From NCBI RefSeq assembly GCF_037975245.1, contig NC_092576.1, positions 17,132,111-17,196,110 of the forward strand: a stretch of DNA of 64,000 nt, read 5' to 3'. Of the stretch, positions 1 to 15,505 are shown piece after piece. The position numbers and the translations under genes were made by a program. Position 1 is the first letter of the stretch; each line of letters begins with the position of its first letter. The notes beneath the pieces are model-generated. The model saw nothing but the letters and a program-made list of their open reading frames with translations. It ran no database searches and had not been told where the DNA came from. This DNA is from Apostichopus japonicus (Eukaryota; Echinodermata; Holothuroidea; Aspidochirotida; Stichopodidae).

Positions 1-1
1 C

Positions 2-1298
2 CTTCATCTACAAGAGAACATCCCTAAGCTGCATTCCTCGTGGGACAAACACTCGCCAAATTTTGATGACGCAGATGCAAGACTGAGTATGATGGCAATA
101 AATACACCTGAATCCAATGGGACAGAGCTTCCCAAAGATCGTACCATCTCACTTTGCATCCAGGCTGCAGATCGGAATTTTCAACTCCATGTACAGCTAA
201 GTGATACTATTGATCAGTTAAAACATCAACTTGAAGTTGTTACACATATTCCTTCTAACATCCAGCGCCTCTTTTATTGTGGGATGCTATTACGATACAA
301 TTATACTCTTGCAAATTATGAGATCAAAGACAATTCATCTGTGCAACTACTGTCAGTTACACAGATCTTGATCTTTTACATAAACTTGTACGGTGATAAA
401 CTGTCCCTAGGAGTTTATTCAACCGATTCCATTGGAAGTATTGTATCCATGATTGAATGTCAAGAATCACTGAGTAGAGGTCAGCATTGCTTAATGCTTT
501 TTGATAGGGAGTTGGAAAAAGAGAAGTCACTAAGATATTATAACATCCAGGACGAATCCATCTTACAGCTCCAACCAATCCTGCTAGAAAGTATACGGAT
601 CCGTGTATTTGTTAATACTAGTAAGCAATTACTAATTGGGGCAGAACCAGAAGATAAAATTAGTGATGTGAAGTTCAAAATCCAAGATAAGGAAGGCATT
701 CCTTACGGCCTCAAGCAAATTAACTTTGAAGGCAAACAGTTAGAAGATTCTAAACCTCTCTCTTATTACAATATTGGAAAAGGTAACATCAAATGTATTT
801 ATTTCAGCTTACATGATATCATGAAGATTGAGATAAGAACTGCTTCTGGAAGTACAAGTACAATTGCAGTTAAAAATGATAACACCATCAAGGAGGTAAA
901 ATCGAGGATTGAAGATTTTACAAACATACCCGAAGGGAAACAGCTCCTAATATTTGACGGAAAACAGTTACAAGATGAACTCACTCTCTCTGACTATAAT
1001 ATTGAGAACCAGAGTATTGTCAGTCTCGTAAACCTTCAACTTGGACTAAGACTAACCGTTACCATTTACAGGAAAAGTTTGATTGACAAGACTGTCACTT
1101 TCGTGATGGACACTTGTGCCACAGTGCAGGACTTGAAAGACACAGTCCAAGAAAATGCAGACATTCCTAGTGAGGAGCAAAGTCTTCTGTTCAATGATGA
1201 GTGCCTACTAGATGACAAATTACTTTCGGAATACAATATCAAAAATGGTAGCAATTTACCGTGTGTACTTGCAAAGACGGACGGTGTGCATGTTTTTT
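2..1298 (+). CDS. Copy A segment 1: leader end and ubiquitin-like domains 1-5
   Basis: This open segment ends where the T-run insertion shifts the frame; the shifted reading stops at 1318. Counting from the Met at 89, the domains are UBL1 at about residues 19-91, UBL2 93-165, UBL3 168-241, UBL4 244-318 and UBL5 320-397, with the start of UBL6 from 398. UBL3 is the clearest: it keeps KIQDKEGIP and EGKQLED-type cores, but the residue equivalent to ubiquitin Ile44 is Asn. No domain here ends in Gly-Gly, so the array should not be cut into monomers by deubiquitinases. The first residues, rich in His, Ser, Asp and Pro, are the end of a probably disordered leader. The same domains occur in copy B at high identity. 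Confidence 0.75.
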
Positions 1299-2995
1299 GT
1301 CGACACATTGAAAGATAAGATAGTTGTTCTTAATATTCGACCAAACGATACCATAGAGATGCTCAGATTAAAACTTCAAGGGATTTTGGCAACTTCTGCT
1401 AGTCTGTGCCTTTTCTACCAGAACAGTCAACTAGAAAATTATAAAACTTTAACAGACTACAACATATTCAACAAATCTGTCATTGTTGCTTATAGTTTGC
1501 GGCTCATTGTGAGGAAAAGTTCAGGCGCAAAAATTAGTCTTGATGTTGAACCTTCAGATACTGTTAGAAGTGTGAAAACTAGAATTCGAGATGAAGAGGG
1601 AATTCCCATTGATGAACAGTGGATTGACTTAGCAGGTGTGGAGTTACATGATGAAAGAACACTGTCATATTACCATGTTAAAAAACAGAGCATTATGCAT
1701 CTTCGTTTACGATGTTGTAACATAAAAATTTATGTGAGAACATCGACTAATAGAGCAATAATGCTCAAAGTTGAGCCTTCAGATACTATTGAAAATGTGA
1801 AATCCTATATTCACGACAAGGTAGGCATACCCACTCTTCAACAGAAGCTTACATTTGAAGGTAAACAATTAGAAGATAGCAGAACACTTTCTTTTTACAA
1901 TGTTTGTAAAGGGAAAGCTCTTTATTTGGTGTTACCGCCTATGGACATTTTTGTGCAAACAGTTTTTGGTAAAAAAATAACTCTGGAAGTTGATTTGTCG
2001 GATCGAATTGAAGAGGTAAAATCTAAAATTCAAGACAAGGAAGGAATTCCTCCTGATCAGCAGAAAATTATTTTTGCAGGCGAACAGTTAGCAGATGGAA
2101 GAACACTTTCTGATTACAATATTTGTATGAAGAGCATTATTTATTTGTTGTTAAGGATTAGAACAGGTATACAAATATTGATGAAAACACTTACTGGTAA
2201 AACAATAACTCTGGAAGTTGTACCGTCGGAAATCATTGATAACGTAAAATCAAAAATCCAAGACAAGGAAGGAATTCCTCCTGATCAACAGAGGATTATT
2301 TTTGCAGGTAATCAGTTAGAAGATCAAAGAACACTGTCTGACTATAATGTACAGAACGAAAGCACTCTGCATCTTGTCTTACGACTGCGTGGTGATGAGG
2401 AGTTGCAACTACATGATAATCGTATGTGCATATTCGTACAAATGATGTCGAGTAGGACAATAAAAATAAGAGTTTGTCCTCACGAAACCATTAGCACAGT
2501 AAAATCTAAAATTCAAGACCAAGTCGGTTTTTCCCAAGGTTTTAGTCAGCTTACATTTGCAGGCAAGACACTGTGTGATGGACAAACCCTTCTGTATTAT
2601 GCAATAGAAGATCAAGCAACTCTTCTGTTGGTGCCAAGTTCATGCGACGTCAGTCATATATACGTAAAACCTGAATCTGGTGGATCAATCAAGCTTCGAT
2701 ATGCACCACAAGATACAGTCGGAACATTCAAGAGAAAAGTGCAAGACAAACTAGGTGTTCCACCTAACTATCAATATTTGACATTCAATAATAAGCAATT
2801 AGAAGATGGGAATACATTCTCTGACTACCAGATTCAAGGCGGATCAACTCTCTATCTACACCATCAAGGGACAATTCCAGTGATTGTAGCTCACCCAGGC
2901 AAAGCTGCTCTAACTGTACATTGTCAAAGTCGTGACACTGTAGAAATCTTCAAACGGAAACTACTTTCCCAGCAGTATTGTCTAAATCTTTCCGG
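1299..2995 (+). CDS. Copy A segment 2: ubiquitin-like domains 6-13, including the near-canonical ubiquitins
   Basis: This segment is open in the frame after the T-run and holds most of UBL6, then UBL7 to UBL12 and the first part of UBL13. UBL9 (1941-2168) and UBL10 (2169-2396) are each exactly 76 residues, like ubiquitin. UBL10 keeps K6, K11, K27, K29, K33 and the [12 protein letters not shown] opening, but has Asn at positions 48 and 63 and ends LRLRGD instead of LRLRGG. UBL9 has Glu at 48, Met at 63 and ends R-T-G. Domains 7, 8, 11 and 12 are recognisable from EGIP or GVPP loops and L-x-D-x-x-T-x-x-x-Y motifs. After the 7-nt deletion near 2995 the shifted frame stops at 3056. Confidence 0.8.
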
Positions 2996-4549
2996 CTTGA
3001 AAACGATAAATCAATATCTTCCTACAACATTCAGGCAAATACTATTCTTGGGCTAGAGAATACAACTAACTTAAACACCAATGCTACCGATGCCGTCACT
3101 TTAGGTCCATTCGAAGGAACAAAAGTAAGTCGTGGCACCAAATGGGCTCTTTATGAATGTGCGAAGGTGGGTAAGAGCCAAACTTTTGAAGAGGTTCGGT
3201 ACAACAGCTCTGATGGAAACGATGGCTACATCGTTCAAGTAAATTTTGGCAATAAAAATAAAATCTTTACATTTCCACTAACCGACGTTGAAAACTTAAG
3301 AATGTTGAAAGAGAAGGTCTATGCAGCGGATGGAGATGTGCATCCTGACCAACAACGGATATACGGACGGGGCACTGAATTGATGGATGCAGAAGAGCTC
3401 GTATCATTACACGTCCATGATGGTAAATGTATCCTAGATCTATATTTACGCAAGTCTAAAGAAATTTCAGTTCTGGTAATTGGTATGCATGGGACACGAC
3501 ACAAGGTTGCTGTAGATATCTTTAGTACAATTAAACAACTAAAGAAACATCTTTACTGGGAGAACAATTTCTGTTTGGAAGGAAAGGTTTTGATGTTTAA
3601 TGGCATACATCTCGACGATTCCGCTACCTTTTCAAATTACAACATAGATGACAAGTCGGTTCTTTATGCACTTGAAATACCAGAGAATCACATGAATATC
3701 AAAATTCGAATATCCACAAGGGATATTACTTCTGTATTTCTAAGCAAGTCTGAAACGATTAAAAACTTAAAATTGATGATTAGACAACATACATTCATCC
3801 CCGTCGATCAGCAGGAACTTACGTTACATGACACAGTGCTTGAAGACAACAAAACATTGTTTGAATACTTCCAAGATCAAGAGGACGGTCAAATATTGAC
3901 ACTTTCTCTAATCCATCACATACGCATATCACTAACTGTTTGTATCAATATGTTCAAAAGTAGTGACTACGTGGTTCAATCAGTGAGCCTTCTAGGATCT
4001 GATACAATCGAAATGTTAACACAGATCGTTTATCAAAGGGTATTTATTCTACCAAAACAACAACAGTTGAAGAAAAATGGTCAGATACTTGAACATAGCA
4101 AGACCTTGTCAAAGTCTAACTTAACAAACGGAGATATTATTTTCGTGGACATCTTACCACTTTGTAAGATCACAATTAACCTAGGTGAAGGACATAAGCC
4201 AATCACTGTTGAGATTCTGCCGAACGATACTATCAGTGAAGTGAAGGATCACATACAAAAGGAGAGTGGGATTTTAATGAATAATCGATGCCTACTACAT
4301 GAAGGAGCTGTTCTGGAGGATCACAAATCTGTAGACGATTACGACATTAAAGACGGTTCAATTCTGTTCCTTTCCCAGAGACCACCAGAACTTGTTACAT
4401 TAACTTTTCAAAGAACTTCAGGGGAAGTAAGTGAACTGAAATTTAATCCTCGTGATCCTGTCTCAGTTCAGTCTACAATACAAAATATCATCAAAGGTGA
4501 AAATGAGTCAGCTTCTAAAAGTCACGTGTATGAGTGTAAACAGTTTTAG
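2996..4549 (+). CDS. Copy A segment 3: end of UBL13, linker, ubiquitin-like domains 14-18, C-terminal tail
   Basis: The frame is open to TAG 4547-4549. It holds the end of UBL13, then a non-UBL linker of about 55 residues rich in Asn, Thr, Ser and Gly, then UBL14 (starting YIVQVNFG), UBL15, UBL16 (MNIKIRIST), UBL17 and UBL18 (CKITINLG...[16 protein letters not shown]). The last 54 residues look like half of another UBL and end in ECKQF, with no diglycine. UBL14 keeps a ubiquitin-like [16 protein letters not shown] core. This 3' third is the part best preserved in all four copies, which may reflect constraint or simply how the duplications were truncated. Confidence 0.75.
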   Translation, partial: LENDKSISSYNIQANTILGLENTTNLNTNATDAVTLGPFEGTKVSRGTKWALYECAKVGKSQTFEEVRYNSSDGNDGYIVQVNFGNKNKIFTFPLTDVENLRMLKEKVYAADGDVHPDQQRIYGRGTELMDAEELVSLHVHDGKCILDLYLRKSKEISVLVIGMHGTRHKVAVDIFSTIKQLKKHLYWENNFCLEGKVLMFNGIHLDDSATFSNYNIDDKSVLYALEIPENHMNIKIRISTRDITSVFLSKSETIKNLKLMIRQHTFIPVDQQELTLHDTVLEDNKTLFEYFQDQEDGQILTLSLIHHIRISLTVCINMFKSSDYVVQSVSLLGSDTIEMLTQIVYQRVFILPKQQQLKKNGQILEHSKTLSKSNLTNGDIIFVDILPLCKITINLGEGHKPITVEILPNDTISEVKDHIQKESGILMNNRCLLHEGAVLEDHKSVDDYDIKDGSILFLSQRPPELVTLTFQRTSGEVSELKFNPRDPVSVQSTIQNIIKGENESASKSHVYECKQF

Positions 4550-4854
4550 CCCATAACATGACAGAAATCGCTCTACAATGAATAATTCTCTACTTAATAT
4601 GGTGAATGGAATAACTGCAAGAAAATGTGTGAATATTTCTATAAAGTTGGCCTCACATTATGTGAAATCAGTGATTTTAATAACGAGCAGATTTTTTTAG
4701 ATTTTCAAACTATTCTATGTCATCATTAAATTAATCAGATTCAAAACAATGTGCGGCTTTAAGTGAAGGGAATAATTTAAGTGCATTTTAGGAAAGTAAC
4801 GTCAACCTTCAGTTAAGATGTTACTTAACTGTTACTTAAGATGTTTATTAACTT
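4550..4854 (+). other. 3' untranslated or flanking sequence of copy A
   Basis: This AT-rich stretch is shared with the region just after the stop codon of copies B, C and D. Where B, C and D have AATAAA, copy A reads AATAAC at 4679-4684, so its candidate poly(A) signal is damaged. No ORF of note is seen. Confidence 0.5.
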
Positions 4855-6535
4855 CAAAGTTCTTGTTGATGTTTCGTGGGAAGTTTCTAGGGTATAACAT
4901 CATTTTCATTGCAATTTACATTGCAATTTTAGTGGCTTTTTAATACAGCGTTGTGTACTATTTCAAATTACATGTAACCTGCAGATGTCCAGTAGAGTCC
5001 TACAATAGATGTTGCTGGTACATTGTAATATTCAGTCAATTAATATTGTATATTTGTAATAATTTCGTGGGAAATATTTTAGTGTATAATTTCCTGTACA
5101 TTGTCTTTCAGTGACAGCTTTTTCATACGACGTTGTGTACTATAACAAGGTATATGGAACCTGTTGATGTCAAGTAGAGACCTACAATGGATTTTGCTAA
5201 TGCATTGTCATCTTTAGTCAATTGATATTGTATATATGTATCATTTCGTGGGCAGTATTTTAGTGTACAATTTTCTGTTGATTGTCACTTTGGTGACAGC
5301 TTTTTCATCCAACGTTGTGTTTTTTAGTGACAACTGTTTTCTGTCATGATTTCATGGGAAAAAAGTTTAGGGTGTAATATCATTTTCTGTCCATTGTCAT
5401 TTTAGTGACAGCTTTTTCATACAACTTTGTGTACTATTACAATGAGCAGGTAAAATGTTGATGTGCAGTAGAGACCTACAATGGATTTTGCTGATGCATT
5501 GTCATTTTTAGTCAATTAATATTGTATATTTGTAATATTTTCGTGGGAAGTATTTTAGTGTACAATTTCCTGTACATTGTTATTTTAGTGACAGCTTTTT
5601 CATACAATGTTGTGTTTTTTAGTGACACCTTTTTTCATACTATTACAATGAACATTCAACATTTTGATGTCCAGTAGAGACCTACAATGGATGTTGCTAA
5701 TGCATTGTCATTTTTAGTCAATTAATATTGTATATTTGTAATAATTTCGTGGGAAGTACTTTAGTGTACAATTTTCTGTCGGTTGTCATTTTGATGACAG
5801 CTTTTTCATCCTACGTTGTGTACTTTTACAAGATACCTGTAACCTGTTGATTTTTAGTAGAGACATACAATGAAAGTTGTTGATGCATTTTCTTAGTTAG
5901 TCAATTAACATTGTATATTTGTAATAATTTCGTGGAAAGTATTTTAGGGTATCATATTAATTTCTGTCATTGTCTTATTAGTGACAGCTTTTTCATACAA
6001 AGTTGTGTATTATTACAAGGCACGTGTTACATGTAGATGCCCACTATACACCTTAAGTGGATGTTGCTGATACATTTTCATGTTTAGTCAATAAACATTG
6101 TGCACCTGTAATAATTTCGTGGAAAGTATTTTAGGGTATCATATTAATTTCTGTTCATTGACTTTTAGTGACAGCTTTTTCATACAAAGTTGTGTATTAT
6201 TACAAGGCACGTGTTACATGTAGATGCCCACTATGGACCTAAAGTGGATTTTGCTGATACATTTTCATGTTTAGTCAATAAACATTGTATACCTGTAATA
6301 ATTTCGTGGAAAGTATTTTAGGGTAAAATATAATTGTCTGTACATTGTCATTTTAGTAACAGCCTTTTCATACAACGTTGTGTACTAATACAAGATACAT
6401 GTAACCTGTTGATGTCCAGTAGAGACCTACAATGGATGTTGCTAGTGTGTTTTCAGTTTTAGTCAATTAACATTGTATATTTGTAATAATTTAGTGGGAA
6501 GTATTTAAGGGTAAAATATAATATTTTGTACATCT
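4855..6535 (+). repeat. 188-bp satellite array downstream of copy A (about 9 units)
   Basis: Imperfect tandem units repeat about every 185-190 bp. Each holds the landmarks GTGACAGCTTTTTCATAC, ACGTTGTGTACTATTACAAG, GTCCAGTAGAGACCTACAAT, TCAATTAATATTGTATATTTG and TTTCGTGGGAAGTATTTTAG. Some units carry an extra duplication of about 30 bp containing TTTTAGTGACAGC. The same satellite follows copies B, C and D, so it moves with the gene. No coding potential is seen. Confidence 0.85.
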
Positions 6536-8370
6536 CTGAATCTTTAGAGCAAAGTGTTAATTAAGATTTATTTTGTAGGGGTAAGTGTTCGGTCTAGGCC
6601 AACAGGTATGAAGGTGGTGATTACTTCGAAATGTCTTTTCTGTGTGATTCAATGTTCGGATCAAGGAGTTGATTGATTGTTATATTTTTATGGGTATGTG
6701 TATTTTAAACCATTCAAGAGGCCGAATCATATTCTATCACAGTAATCTACCTTGATTGTTCACAGTTAGTTTATAATCCACAGAGATTTTGTTCAGATCT
6801 AGATACTGGCTCGAATGTAAAGGTTCTCTTCATTTTTTTTTTTATCTACAATGGGTTGTATAATTTCACTTAAATTTTAAATCGTTATTCAACACTAAGT
6901 TGAGAGGGTGGTAAAATGAGAAGGTGCGTGTAGCCAGGGGTGACCGTTCATTGTGTAAGTTCAGATGTCATAGGTTTACCAGGTCATTCTAAACACAATT
7001 TAGCAACAGAGCTTTAGTTGCACCGAGACAGGCAAGTGGAGGCGAAGAAATACAGTAAACTTCCTCTTTACCCTCCATCGTGCACAACCATAGAACACAA
7101 ATTAAAGGGGTGTTTCTCTGTCAGAAATTGTATACTGATCTAAAAGAATATAAATGTTCCACACTGCTTGAAGAAAACCCATCTAAATATCTTGCCACTC
7201 CAGACATGGTTGATTGAAATAACCCAATTTTGGCTGAGGTAATATTCCCTCACTGTAGAAAAAGGATAATAGAAGGTGGGCACTGATGTCAGCTGGGTAG
7301 ATTTTCTTCAAAGGATTTACTTGGAAATAGTCTTTTCTTTTTAATTGACCACCAGAATATGCCTTCAAGGTATCCCAATGTAACAGCAACCTTATGACAA
7401 ATGTAGATTAGAGACCACCAACGGTTCTTATCATATAAAAGCTATTATATTTCATATCGTTTCGTTACATTTTAGTACATCATTATGCAGTACGTACAAA
7501 TTTGTTAAGTAGTTGATACAATTCTTTAGTTATTTACATATGATTCATAGTATAGTAAAATCAGTCCATATATGTACTGAGACAACAACATTTCTAAATG
7601 CAACTTTTTGAATTGCTTCTGCATTGATAGATTATTGACAGCAATATATTTCATTTACTTGCCAAGTTATGCATTATTTCAAATAATGAAGGACCAGTTA
7701 AAAAAAAATCACTTCAAATTTACTTTTTTTGCGGGTGATTAATGAAGACATTAAAAATAAAAAAGATTGTACTAGCAAACAATTATTGTAGCATTTAGCT
7801 TAGAGAGTTAATTTTATGTATTCTATGTAACATAATTTCTACAGTCTGGGCAGGAAGCTCTCAACACTACCAGAAAATTTCCATCAACTTTATCATTTGG
7901 GTACACTTTTGACTAATATCTTGGTTAATGAAAACAATGACAGGTGCTGGTAGTTGTCAGATTTGGCTGGAATACTCTTAAGTTTTAAAGATATTTTGGG
8001 TAGTTTTAGTAAGGTTCCAACTCTCTTAGTCATAATAATAATATAAATGAAAGCATGATGTGTACATTTATCTCCAAATAGCAGAGCTGAACAAACCAAC
8101 TGACGATCTACATGTTATCAAACAAACAGTTTACCATACGTTCATCAAAATGGTTGGAAAAACTATATCGCAGAAACTTGTTTTGGAGCATTAGTAGCTG
8201 CTTCTGCATCCGGAAGCAATTGTGAATCAATCTTCTTATTAATAAACGATGAATTGTTGCAATGATTTTAATAATGTTTATAAATAATTGTCGGAAAATT
8301 GTTTTAAAAAGTGTTGTAATTGGTTATATTTGCAACTCCACACAATAGATGGTTAGAAATTATGGTCAAT
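6536..8370. other. Shared downstream block of the duplication unit, no gene seen
   Basis: The block starts with TAGGGGTAAGTGTTCGGTCT-like sequence and recurs after the satellites of copy C (36500-37677), copy D (52700-53270) and, cut short, copy B (25190-25358). Agreement with copy C ends at about 7689, where copy C carries the Penelope-like element. I see no coding region; short ORFs here are not preserved between the copies. Confidence 0.6.
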
Positions 8371-11025
8371 AGAGGCCAGGGTGATATTCCATTGACCTGA
8401 CAACTTAGACAAATTACGTACATTTAAACGATCTGGGCACGTAGAATCACAACTAACTATAATTTGAATGCAATGAGTGTCACCTCTTATGACACAAGAT
8501 ATTGAAAGTGCTTCAAGCATGTTTTATCATGTGCTTTGCCAGTGTTAATGAATATGATATCGCCCATTTAACTGCAACAGCAGACAGGGTCTTTATCCAA
8601 AAATGTGTTTGTAGGAATTGTGCATGATAATGAAGTAAACAATCCACTGTCTAGAGAATAAGATATATAAGGGAATATTAACGGGCTTACGTTCCTTCGC
8701 TTGGATCTCATACCTATCCCGTTAAATCGTAAAAGCAATCACAGATAAATTGCTACAAAGTTTGACATGTAAGTTGGTCAAAAATATGCTAAGACGATGC
8801 AATTTCTATGTGGTTCTCTTCCTACCAAGGCTCTCACACGCATCAGCATCGCATCGTAATGACAGCCAATTACTGTGCAGTTTGAAACAAATTGCAAATT
8901 ACCTAATATGTGTCTTTGCTTAGTGCAATTGATCAAATTAACAAGAGATGATGACATGATTATATATATTATTTCATACGACATTTTTAATTCTTAAGCT
9001 AGTGGTTTACATGTTCCTTGAACCTCTTGTAATTCAATTAATTATCTGTTGCTGACATGTTGCAAAGGATAGCAGCGGGCACGAAGAGGACAAAACGCTG
9101 CACAAAATATAAAAAAAAAGATGTCTCTACCAATAGAGGTAGAGGTCAATCAATGGTGATGATATTACAAGTTTTTAATTCATAACCTTAACTAGCATTC
9201 CAGTAGCATTTACAAAGACCAGATAGACAAGTAAAGACAAAGACAGTGTTTCAATTGAAAGGAATATGCTGCATTGGAAAACACTATCGTTTTGAAACTT
9301 TATCAAAAAGATAAACATGATAAAAACATATAAACAAATACAAACGTGGTATTGCTGAGGATTACAATACTGTGCTGAAGAGGTATTCTCAGTGACAGAG
9401 GTACCGATGACTATGTGGTTGAATGAATTCAATCACAGACATTATGTATCAATCAAAGTTTTGACAAAGTCGTCTCTAAATACCAACTTTCACGACGCTT
9501 GCTAGTGAGTTTTAAAGATATTATCGTGCTGTATAGGCAAAGCTTTTTGTACATTAAAAAAAGTTTCATTTAAAAGTGTTTTTGTCAAGTGCGATCGCCT
9601 AATTTGACATAAGTATTGACTAACACTACTTCTTTGAAAACTGAACGTTTGTTGGAATAAAAACAAGTAATTATCAGCTTGTACGTCACTGGATCCCAGA
9701 TACCAGCCACCCTACTTCAGAGACGTCCCCAACTAAGTTAACCGACTTAGAAGTTTCCAAAGGAGACAATTTTATTTTCAATCGCATTTGGTCGATCCGC
9801 GCCGCAATTTTGTTCGTTGGGACTGCTGGGTATTTTTTTCCAATAAGTTCAGTGGCTTTGTTCTAAGGTGTTAGAGATCTGTAATAACAGCCATTTATAT
9901 CATTTTACATTTTTCATTAATTTTAAGTAACCCCATTGATTTTCATTTTAGCGTCCATGTGCGTAGTAAACACACCACGTTTCCTTTATATGACTTTTTT
10001 TTTGTGTGAGCGTTTCGCCTTTTCAAGTTGTTTTTACGATCTCAGAGTGAGCAGGCCCTACCCTCATGGGAAGGTGCCACATGTAATTCACCCAGACCTA
10101 AAATATATTTTTGCCTGCTCACTGCGTTTTTGGCCGGCTACACTTGTGAGTTGTTAACTATCATTGTCTTTTCTCTGATTTTTTTTACCCGTGTTGTTGT
10201 ATTGTGTATATCTGTACTGATTAACTTGTTTAAGGGGCAGCTCGTGCAAGCCATTGCGTACTTAGTCCTACTACAACACCTTGTTTTATATGGACATTTG
10301 TACTACTCCTATTTAATTGTAGTGGAAATATACTCAAACTAAATGTGTCCTATGTTTGATTGACTAAATCTTCAACTACTCCGGGAAGCTGGATCACACT
10401 AGGGGATCGTTGATGTCATTTGGGCAATTGCTCTTTGGAATCTTTATTTCAATCGGGTCAAAAGGTTAAGTTTGTAATTAATTGATAATCTAATCACACC
10501 ACACAAGGATCATTAATCCACACACACTACATAGAAGACGGTTTCAATGACTGTTTCAATGGCTTCAGTTACTACAAGGAGGTAACCCCAACTTTAAATT
10601 AAATACTACATTATCCTCTGGTCTTTCCAAGACTCAGGCACACGCAACTGAGCATAATACTGCGTTGCGGGTGGTCATCTTATATGTCGCCTTCTATTTA
10701 TCTAGGTATTATGTCACTGTTCAGAGTTCCATGTGCTTTCCATGTGGACAGTGAGGTAGGTATAGCAGGTCACGTGACGTCAGTTAATCAGCTCATTTGG
10801 ATCAATTCTCGACTTGTAAATCGGACTTCGCTCCCGTTCTGCATCGTTCGGTTCTGTCGTAGCATTGGCTCCGGGCATTGGGGTCGTAATTGTATCTGTT
10901 TTGTATTCGTCTTTTATACACTTTTGTACATATTATTATATGACTCTACTTCACTATTAATACCTCGTTTGTAACCATTTTACATTAAGTGCATGTTCTT
11001 CTATTTATCACTGAGGACTTTGTGC
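8371..11025. other. Intergenic: duplicated 8371-8645, then about 2.4 kb specific to this unit
   Basis: 8371-8645 matches 39755-40040. The stretch from about 8650 to 11025 is absent at the equivalent place near 40045, so it is an insertion here or a deletion there. It contains an inverted repeat (AGTGAGCAGGC near 10036, GCCTGCTCACT near 10111) with about 65 nt between the arms. No transposase, reverse transcriptase or clear terminal repeats were recognised. Confidence 0.4.
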
Positions 11026-11069
11026 CGATGTATTGTTTGTACCGTAGCTAATTATAGTAATATATAGTG

Positions 11070-13870
<2,801 letters not shown>

Positions 13871-14816
13871 GGTCACCGAATACTAAGCTGACTGTGTGAA
13901 TCAATTTTGACTTGAAACACGGTGAACATTCACTTGACAGAAATTAACAATTAATCACGTTTGGTGATGCCATCCATTTTAGACCGATGCTTATCAATAG
14001 ATGTTAAGGATCACTGGACGAATAAGGGTAAACACAACTTTGTTCGAGTGAAATATTGTTAGCACTGATTCACTCTTTTAATTTGACAGATCGAGATATA
14101 AGCCATGAAAAAAGCCATTGTATAAAGTCTAATGTTAAGAACGAGTCTATCTGTAGAAATCAGTACAAATTACCAAATACGAGCTTTTTCATCAGTCTGT
14201 GATACAGAGTAGTTTGTGGCATCGTATATTAACACATGTTGATCACCAACACGTTTTAGTGATTACATTTTGGCCGCGCAATTTTTGAGAAAGATTACCG
14301 TACTATTCGCTGTTTCCAATTGTTCATTAACATATTATTTGATTATGCTTTGTGTAAAGATGGCAGCGATTTGTAATTACAATCAATCAAACCTACGTAG
14401 TCTACAATAATATGTGAGTTTGTCGCTGGTACTCCAAGGATTATAGCCCAGACTTTTGCTTCGTGTGTTTCTACCTCAACCTTCCCTTATTTCCAGTACG
14501 TTGTACGAGATAGAAAGAAAAAAGTAAACACAGAATAAATTGATATTTTCTATAATGCTCAAACCATAAACATTATGTTAATATAACTCGAACTACTCAA
14601 AGAAAACGAACCTGGTTATGTAACCGACACTGAAGCAGTGTCCGCTATACATGATTCATGTAACACTACAAAAGACGGTAACTGTTCTCAAGGCCAGTTA
14701 TGATATTTTGATCAAATGGCAGTTATTGCTAAGATAATTTTTGAAATGAAATTATTATTAACGTTATACATGTAAATGATTAAGAATATGTATTATCTTT
14801 ACGTTCATTAATCAAG
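13871..14816. other. AT-rich non-coding sequence before the repeated exons
   Basis: Copy C's unit lacks this sequence: agreement jumps from about 13870 to about 16925. I see no ORF or RNA gene. It would be the first place to look for further upstream exons of the repeated-exon gene. Confidence 0.35.
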
Positions 14817-14942
14817 GAGATGCAGATCTCGAAAACATTGATGTTGATTACAAGAACGACTCGATGATGTCGTCGTCCTTTCAGAAAAGACTGGATAAGT
14901 TACAGTCCGGTAAACATGTTGCCAAGAAAGAAAATGGAACAG
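14817..14942 (+). CDS. Repeated short exon, unit 1 (phase 1, 126 nt), unknown protein
   Basis: This internal exon is inferred from comparing three tandem units. The acceptor is AATCAAG before 14817; the donor is G|GTTTGTAACCG at 14942/14943. The length is 126 nt (42 codons), with 2 nt completing a split codon at the start and 1 nt left at the end, so it can be skipped or added without shifting frame. It reads (G)DADLENIDVDYKNDS..., then SFQKRLDKLQSGKHVAKKEN. The peptide is hydrophilic, with no Cys, signal peptide or membrane segment. I do not recognise the family. It is supported by open reading, splice sites and similarity to units 2 and 3. Confidence 0.5.
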
Positions 14943-15505
14943 GTTTGTAACCGAGGAAAAATATTAATCTTGTTACAGTATGTTACAAACAGTTATGGTA
15001 CTTACTGTATATACGATGGAGACACAGCCACGGCTTTCGCTGGATATGGAAGGAGGAAGTAGGATGTGGGAATTTGGGGAAGAGAGTCGGAGTAGGTTTA
15101 GTGAATCTCATTTTGGTCAAGACACTTATATTTGATGACGTCACATGTTTAGAGAAGACTGGTTGTGTTCCGATCTGGAACCGTGCAAATACTGTCAACC
15201 TCGATCTTGACCAAACGAAAATTTGTAATCGAAAAAAAAAACGGTAAATAGTGTCCATGAAATTTACATTGGCCAAAATTGTGATACTTTTAAATTGAAC
15301 TGAAATGCAAAGATGATTAACTTCATTCATATCAATTAATATGAACATGTATTACTTCTTCAAGAATGGTAGCTATGTTTGAAGAGTCAAAGGATATACA
15401 TGAACATATTTATTTCGTTTTCTTATATAATTTGTTACCAACGCTTTACTTTTGTTGTGTTTAATGATCCTTGTTCCTAAGAAATATTCATTTTTCGTTC
15501 ATAAG

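Larger units (their letters stand above)
2..4549 (+). pseudogene. Poly-ubiquitin-like tandem array gene, copy A (5' end outside window, two frameshifts)
   Basis: This locus reads as one exon whose frame is already open at base 2; alignment with copy B shows that about 80 codons of the N-terminal leader are missing to the left. It encodes about 18 tandem ubiquitin-like domains of about 75 residues and a short tail, ending at TAG 4547-4549. Two lesions break the frame: an extra T in the T run at 1293-1298 (six T here, five in copy B), and a 7-nt deletion near 2995 relative to copy B. The reading is otherwise open and the beta-grasp pattern is retained, so this is a recent pseudogene, an allele, or a gene with assembly indels. 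Ubiquitin-like domains usually act as protein modifiers or docking modules; the role of such a long fused array is unknown. Confidence 0.8.

Noticed and set aside
799-1308. Minus-strand ORFs inside copy A, with matching ones in copies B and D
   Set aside because: They are antisense to well-supported UBL coding sequence and persist only because that sequence is shared.
10036-10121. Possible structured RNA from the inverted repeat
   Set aside because: The stem is only about 11 bp with a long loop and no second supporting feature.
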